A stretch of DNA of 23,565 nt. Origin: a virus. The position numbers and the translations under genes were made by a program. Below, in pieces: positions 21,204 through 23,565 of this stretch; within the stretch, counting starts at the first letter, position 1, and each line of letters begins with the position of its first letter. Location of the stretch: the IMG/VR virus record IMGVR_UViG_3300044638_000839, positions 1 through 23,565 of that record; one strand, written 5' to 3'. Below the pieces are notes generated by a model. The model had not been told where the DNA came from, made no database searches, and saw only the letters and a list, made by a program, of their open reading frames with translations.

Positions 21204-21220
21204 CTCCTAAAAAGACCCTT
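21204..21220 (-). repeat. Leader repeat copy 2, AAGGGTCTTTTTAGGAG
   Basis: Identical 17-base copy of 20962-20978. Its AGGG can pair with CCCT at 21236-21233 around a 13-base loop, a weak four-pair hairpin at the predicted 5' end of the leftward mRNA. Confidence 0.85.
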
Positions 21221-21245
21221 GGCGAAATTGCTAGGGCATGTGTGA

Positions 21246-21254
21246 ATTCTAGCA
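21246..21254 (-). promoter_or_regulatory. Leftward early promoter, extended -10 TGCTAGAAT
   Basis: The - strand reads TGCTAGAAT from 21254 to 21246 (TG-n-TAnAAT form). Transcription would start near 21239, giving a leader of about 40 bases before the first early gene. No good -35 box is present, which extended -10 promoters tolerate. It overlaps the left arm of the palindrome at 21248-21264. Confidence 0.5.
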
Positions 21255-21264
21255 TAGAGCTAGA
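21248..21264. promoter_or_regulatory. Palindromic operator candidate TCTAGC-N5-GCTAGA
   Basis: Perfect six-base arms around ATAGA, 17 bases in all, overlapping the leftward -10 element. The half site GCTAGA recurs at 21280-21285 and 21334-21339, as expected for a repressor or Cro binding array. The neighbouring YdaS/Cro-like protein is the natural candidate to bind it. Confidence 0.6.
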
Positions 21265-21281
21265 TGATAAAAGCGTATTGC

Positions 21282-21297
21282 TAGAAAATATTTTCTA
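21282..21297. promoter_or_regulatory. 16-base perfect palindrome TAGAAAATATTTTCTA
   Basis: It lies midway between the divergent promoters and overlaps another GCTAGA half site (21280-21285). It is AT-rich and fully self-complementary, so it could be a second operator or an easily melted site. Confidence 0.6.
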
Positions 21298-21332
21298 AGT
21301 ACTTTCCCTAAGTCTGCTGTTGTCTATCAATG

Positions 21333-21341
21333 TGCTAGAAT
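21333..21341 (+). promoter_or_regulatory. Rightward promoter, extended -10 TGCTAGAAT
   Basis: The same nine bases as the leftward promoter. The predicted start is near 21348, one to three bases before the regulator's ATG at 21350. No clear -35 box. It contains the half site GCTAGA, so binding there should block it. Confidence 0.5.
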
Positions 21342-21349
21342 TACAGCCT

Positions 21350-21565
21350 ATGAACACCATCACCGCAGACGAACGCCGACAGCTGGCAGAAAAAGTTGGC
21401 ATCAATGAGCAGTACCTGTACCAATGTTTGACAGGGCGCAGGGATATGTCAGCGATGGAGGCCGTGAGGGTAGAACAGGAAACAGACGGTCGTGTTGGCC
21501 GCAAGATGGTTTGCCAGGGCAGTTGGCGGTCTATCTGGCCTGAACTGGCGAAAGATCAGACATGA
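21350..21565 (+). CDS. YdaS/Cro-like HTH regulator
   Basis: 71 residues. Residues 11-45 (Gln-Leu-Ala-Glu-Lys-Val-Gly-Ile-Asn-Glu-Gln-Tyr-Leu-Tyr-Gln-Cys-Leu-Thr-Gly-Arg-Arg) form a helix-turn-helix of the YdaS/Cro type. The ending (Ser-Trp-Arg-Ser-Ile-Trp-Pro-Glu-Leu) is typical of that family. It probably binds the GCTAGA operators beside it. There is no ribosome binding site before ATG 21350, and the predicted transcript starts almost at the ATG, so the mRNA looks leaderless. The stop overlaps the next start (ATGA). Confidence 0.82.
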   Translation: MNTITADERRQLAEKVGINEQYLYQCLTGRRDMSAMEAVRVEQETDGRVGRKMVCQGSWRSIWPELAKDQT

Positions 21566-21900
21566 CAACACCAGCCAATTTTTTGTGCATCTTTTGCAAT
21601 CTTGAAATACAAAACAGGGATTCTCGGGCAAAAATTTGCTGGCCCTGTGTTGATTCAAACAGAAAACTAAACGGGCAAGTTGCAGCTATGAATGCTGTAA
21701 GCAAAGCTGTCAGGCAAGGCAATTTGCCATCAGTTAAAACCCTTTTGTGCGTTGACTGTGGTAAGCCTGGACAATGTTATGACCATCGTGATTACAACAA
21801 ACCAACAGAGGTTGAGCCTGTTTGCCGCAAATGCAATAAACGCAGAGGGTCTGCAAAGCCTTTGGTGTCATACAGTTTGAACTCAGTCAACACGCTATAA
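21562..21900 (+). CDS. Zinc-binding protein with HNH-like C-terminal fold
   Basis: 112 residues. Two metal sites are visible: Cys9-x2-Cys12 with Cys26-x2-Cys29, and Cys63-x2-Cys66 with Cys88-x2-Cys91 framing Tyr-Asp-His75-Arg-Asp-Tyr. The second resembles a treble-clef HNH nuclease core, but the final catalytic residues cannot be confirmed, so it may only bind DNA. Similar short proteins occur in phage early operons. It is translationally coupled to the regulator by ATGA. Its stop codon overlaps a TATAAT box. Confidence 0.7.
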   Translation: MTTPANFLCIFCNLEIQNRDSRAKICWPCVDSNRKLNGQVAAMNAVSKAVRQGNLPSVKTLLCVDCGKPGQCYDHRDYNKPTEVEPVCRKCNKRRGSAKPLVSYSLNSVNTL

Positions 21901-21901
21901 T
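21896..21901 (+). promoter_or_regulatory. Possible -10 box TATAAT before the DUF1376 gene
   Basis: A consensus -10 spanning the zinc-protein stop codon. The nearest -35-like TTGAAC (21877-21882) is only 13 bases away, which is too close, so the assignment is tentative. The start would be near 21908, directly before the folded leader. Confidence 0.35.
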
Positions 21902-21911
21902 TTTTCTGAAA

Positions 21912-21994
21912 CCCAGCTAGGTCTGAAGTCATGAGCAGACCGAAAAGTGAACCCACCACCTGCTGACGTTTCTTTTCCAGTGGGTTTTGCTGGG
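21912..21994 (+). ncRNA. Structured leader RNA: three-way junction with possible pseudoknot
   Basis: This covers most of the 101-base gap. P1 pairs CCCAGC (21912-21917) with GCTGGG (21989-21994). P2 pairs GGTCTG (21920-21925) with CAGACC (21936-21941). P3 pairs AACCCAC (21950-21956) with GTGGGTT (21980-21986). In addition GAAAAG (21942-21947) matches CTTTTC (21972-21977) inside the P3 loop, an H-type pseudoknot or a competing fold. P1 ends seven bases before ATG 22002 and covers the only weak ribosome-binding GGG, so it could control translation. I match it to no known RNA family. Confidence 0.5.
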
Positions 21995-22001
21995 CGCTTC
22001 A

Positions 22002-22769
22002 ATGCACTATTACCAATTTCACATCGGTGACTACAAGTCACACACACATCATTTGTCCTTGATTGAGGATATAGCTTACCGCCGACTTTTAGACCATTAC
22101 TATCTGCATGAAGTGCCTATCAAGCAGCGTGACATTGCTCGGCAAATAGGCATGAGGGACTACGAGCAAGAAGTCTTGACTGTGCTAGATGAGTTCTTCA
22201 CATCGGCTGAAGATGGCTTCATCCACCCCCGTGCAGATGCTGAGATTGCCAAGTTCAAAGAGTTTATAGAAGCCGGAAAACGTGGGGCGGCTAAGAGGTG
22301 GTCAAAGGGTAGCATTAGGGAGGCTATTAGCCCCCCTAATGCAACCCCAATAGCAACCATAAACCATAAACCAATAACCAATAACCAAGAAGATACATAT
22401 ATATGTCCACCTGACGGTGAACCTGAGGCTAAAGATAGTTTGCCAGTTTGCCAACACAAAGCCGTTATGGACTTGTATCACCAGCACTTGCCAACCCTAC
22501 GCAGGGTGGAAGTCTGGAACGAAACCCGCAAGGGCTACTTGAAGCAAAGATGGCGTGAAGTCGCTGCTGACATTGGGCAGAGTAGGCCAGCTACACAAGA
22601 AGCAGTGTTGGAATGGTGGGCTGGCTTCTTCCAGCACATCAACAAATCCAAGTTCTTGACAGGCAAGGTCAATAGCAAAGATGGCCGAGCTTTTGTGGCC
22701 GACCTTGAGTGGATCATCAAGCCGAGCAACTTCGCAAAAATCATTGAGGGCAAATATCATGGCACTTGA
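22002..22769 (+). CDS. DUF1376 (YdaU-like) replication-region protein
   Basis: 255 residues. The N-terminus (Tyr-Tyr-Gln-Phe-His-Ile-Gly-Asp-Tyr ... Ile-Glu-Asp-Ile-Ala-Tyr-Arg-Arg-Leu-Leu-Asp-His-Tyr-Tyr) is the DUF1376 signature (PF07120), usually found in the replication region of phages and thought to be a winged-helix replication initiator. The middle (about 105-150) is a Pro/Asn-rich linker. A Trp-rich C-terminal helical domain (about 170-250) may bind a helicase or loader. The in-frame TTG at 21987 lies in the folded leader and is rejected as start. No strong ribosome binding site is present. Confidence 0.82.
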   Translation: MHYYQFHIGDYKSHTHHLSLIEDIAYRRLLDHYYLHEVPIKQRDIARQIGMRDYEQEVLTVLDEFFTSAEDGFIHPRADAEIAKFKEFIEAGKRGAAKRWSKGSIREAISPPNATPIATINHKPITNNQEDTYICPPDGEPEAKDSLPVCQHKAVMDLYHQHLPTLRRVEVWNETRKGYLKQRWREVAADIGQSRPATQEAVLEWWAGFFQHINKSKFLTGKVNSKDGRAFVADLEWIIKPSNFAKIIEGKYHGT

Positions 22770-23142
22770 ATCTTGGAAAACAAAACCCGCAGAGCCAGAA
22801 ACCAACGACACGCTTTGCCAGGCGCACGGCTGTCCAAACAGATGGGCCGTGGACACTGGCGGTAGACTTTGCTCGGACCATGCCTGGGCAGATCCACACA
22901 AATGGCCGCAAATCACGCAAGCTCAATTCCATAAGCGCAAGCCTTTGGACAACACAGGATTTGCAAATCCAATGACACAAGCGGAAAAGGTTGCGACCTT
23001 GCACGCACTGCGGGACATGATGAAAACCAGACCAGACCCAAAAGCCTGGGCGCATAAGCTGCGAGACAGAGAAAACGCTGGCGAAGAGTTGACCAGAACG
23101 CAGCGAGAGGCATGGCGCACAGCCTTGAGGAGCAATGAATGA
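22759..23142 (+). CDS. Zinc-finger phage protein, 127 aa
   Basis: Start 22759 (Met-Ala-Leu-Glu-Ser-Trp) overlaps the preceding stop by 11 bases, with GAGGG nine bases upstream; the longer frame from 22681 lies inside the DUF1376 gene and is rejected. Cys20-x4-Cys25 and Cys38-x2-His41 form one likely zinc site (Leu-Cys-Ser-Asp-His-Ala-Trp-Ala-Asp). The C-terminal half is helical and basic. I recall similar proteins after replication genes in related phages; function unknown, DNA or protein binding likely. Confidence 0.7.
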   Translation: MALESWKTKPAEPETNDTLCQAHGCPNRWAVDTGGRLCSDHAWADPHKWPQITQAQFHKRKPLDNTGFANPMTQAEKVATLHALRDMMKTRPDPKAWAHKLRDRENAGEELTRTQREAWRTALRSNE

Positions 23143-23565
23143 GCTGGCTCTTTTCGCAGGCGCTGGTGGAGGAATACTTGGGGGCCATTTGCTCGGATGG
23201 CGAACAGTCTGTGCAGTCGAGTGGGAACCCTACGCAGCTTGCGTACTTGTCGCCAGACAAAATGACGGAGTTCTCCCGCCTTTCCCGATTTGGGATGACG
23301 TTCAAACCTTTGACGGTCAGCCATGGCGAGGAATTGTTGACGTTGTTTCGGGCGGCTTTCCCTGTACGGACATTTCCATCGCAGGCCGAGGCGCAGGGCT
23401 TGACGGAGAGCAGTCCTCAATGTGGTATCACATGGCGCGGGTGGTTAGCGAAGTTCGACCCAGATTCGTATTTGTGGAAAACAGCCCAATGCTCATTCAT
23501 CGAGGACTCGGACGAGTCCTTGGCGACCTTTCCAGTCTCGGGTATGACACGCGATGGACTGTTAT
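23135..23565 (+). CDS. Cytosine-5 DNA methyltransferase, N-terminal part
   Basis: 143 codons are visible and the frame is open at the right edge. Motif I is Leu-Phe-Ala-Gly-Ala-Gly-Gly-Gly (residues 6-13, SAM binding). Motif IV is Ser-Gly-Gly-Phe-Pro-Cys77-Thr-Asp-Ile with the catalytic cysteine. Motif VI is Val-Glu115-Asn-Ser. It would methylate cytosine in phage or host DNA, probably protecting the phage from restriction. ATG 23135 overlaps the preceding gene by eight bases, with GAGGAG (23127-23132) just upstream at only two bases. Overlapped by a second open frame from 23139. Confidence 0.92.
   Translation, partial: MNELALFAGAGGGILGGHLLGWRTVCAVEWEPYAACVLVARQNDGVLPPFPIWDDVQTFDGQPWRGIVDVVSGGFPCTDISIAGRGAGLDGEQSSMWYHMARVVSEVRPRFVFVENSPMLIHRGLGRVLGDLSSLGYDTRWTV
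23139..23565 (+). CDS. Candidate overprinted ORF inside the methyltransferase gene
   Basis: ATG 23139 overlaps the previous stop by ATGA, like most genes here, and the GAGGAG at 23127-23132 is six bases upstream, better spaced than for the methyltransferase. The frame stays open for 142 codons to the window edge. It starts Met-Ser-Trp-Leu-Phe-Ser-Gln-Ala-Leu-Val-Glu-Glu and later has Phe-Asp-Pro-Asp-Ser-Tyr-Leu-Trp-Lys-Thr-Ala-Gln-Cys-Ser. I recall, unverified, phage proteins with this start and the Trp-Lys-Thr-Ala-Gln-Cys motif. The motif lies exactly over the methyltransferase's Val-Glu-Asn-Ser-Pro-Met-Leu, so it could be a passive shadow or a truly expressed overlapping gene. Confidence 0.4.
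   Translation, partial: MSWLFSQALVEEYLGAICSDGEQSVQSSGNPTQLAYLSPDKMTEFSRLSRFGMTFKPLTVSHGEELLTLFRAAFPVRTFPSQAEAQGLTESSPQCGITWRGWLAKFDPDSYLWKTAQCSFIEDSDESLATFPVSGMTRDGLL

Noticed and set aside
21920-21947. Hammerhead-ribozyme-like pieces (CTGA ... GAAA around a stem)
   Set aside because: The conserved CTGATGA core is not present and the third stem and cleavage site cannot be placed.
1-23565. tRNA genes, CRISPR arrays, insertion sequences and attachment sites
   Set aside because: No cloverleaf, regularly spaced repeats, transposase or integrase was seen on reading both strands.

Overview
The window is one continuous stretch of a tailed dsDNA phage genome, cut at both ends. Its virion module has the gene order of a short-tailed, P22-type podovirus: a capsid-region gene, a gp4-like tail accessory factor, a gp10-like tail hub, a needle-like protein, a GNAT-like gp14 analogue, three ejection-type proteins, and tailspike genes. 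No ribosomal genes, tRNAs, CRISPR arrays, integrase or transposase were seen. The host cannot be read directly. Strong AGGAG-type ribosome binding sites and several small early proteins of types I associate with phages of freshwater Burkholderiales suggest a betaproteobacterial host (inference).

Region 1 (1-14114, + strand) is the late virion block. It runs from the end of a capsid-region protein and an intrinsic terminator, through small basic proteins, the gp4-like adaptor, a fibre, a cassette of three very small basic proteins, the gp10-like hub, the needle-like jelly-roll protein, a Cys-rich (possibly HiPIP-like) protein and the GNAT-like protein. Three ejection-type proteins follow, the first ending in an S74-like chaperone motif. 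The block ends with a P22-tailspike-type head-binding protein, a fibre and a 680-residue beta-helix tailspike. Region 2 (14163-16658, + strand) holds small proteins, several putative holins and a GH108 endolysin.

Region 3 (21198 down to 16655, - strand) is an early operon of about 15 tightly overlapping genes. Recognisable members are an ERF-type annealing protein, a YqaJ/lambda-exonuclease-type nuclease, a small SSB-like protein and an HNH homing endonuclease. The rest are small phage proteins of unknown function. The operon converges on the endolysin with overlapping stop codons.

Region 4 (21199-23565) is the regulatory switch and rightward early operon. Divergent promoters share the extended -10 TGCTAGAAT, which overlaps palindromic operator-like repeats. 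They drive the leftward operon and a YdaS/Cro-like regulator that appears to have a leaderless mRNA. A zinc-binding HNH-like protein follows. Next is a gene-free leader that can fold into a three-way junction plus pseudoknot, then a DUF1376 replication-type protein, another zinc protein and the start of a cytosine-5 DNA methyltransferase. The methyltransferase gene is overlapped in another frame by a second open frame that looks protein-like. No CI-type repressor lies between the divergent promoters.

The strongest candidates for something new are the methyltransferase-overlapping frame, the folded leader before the DUF1376 gene, and the operator/promoter arrangement with the leaderless regulator.
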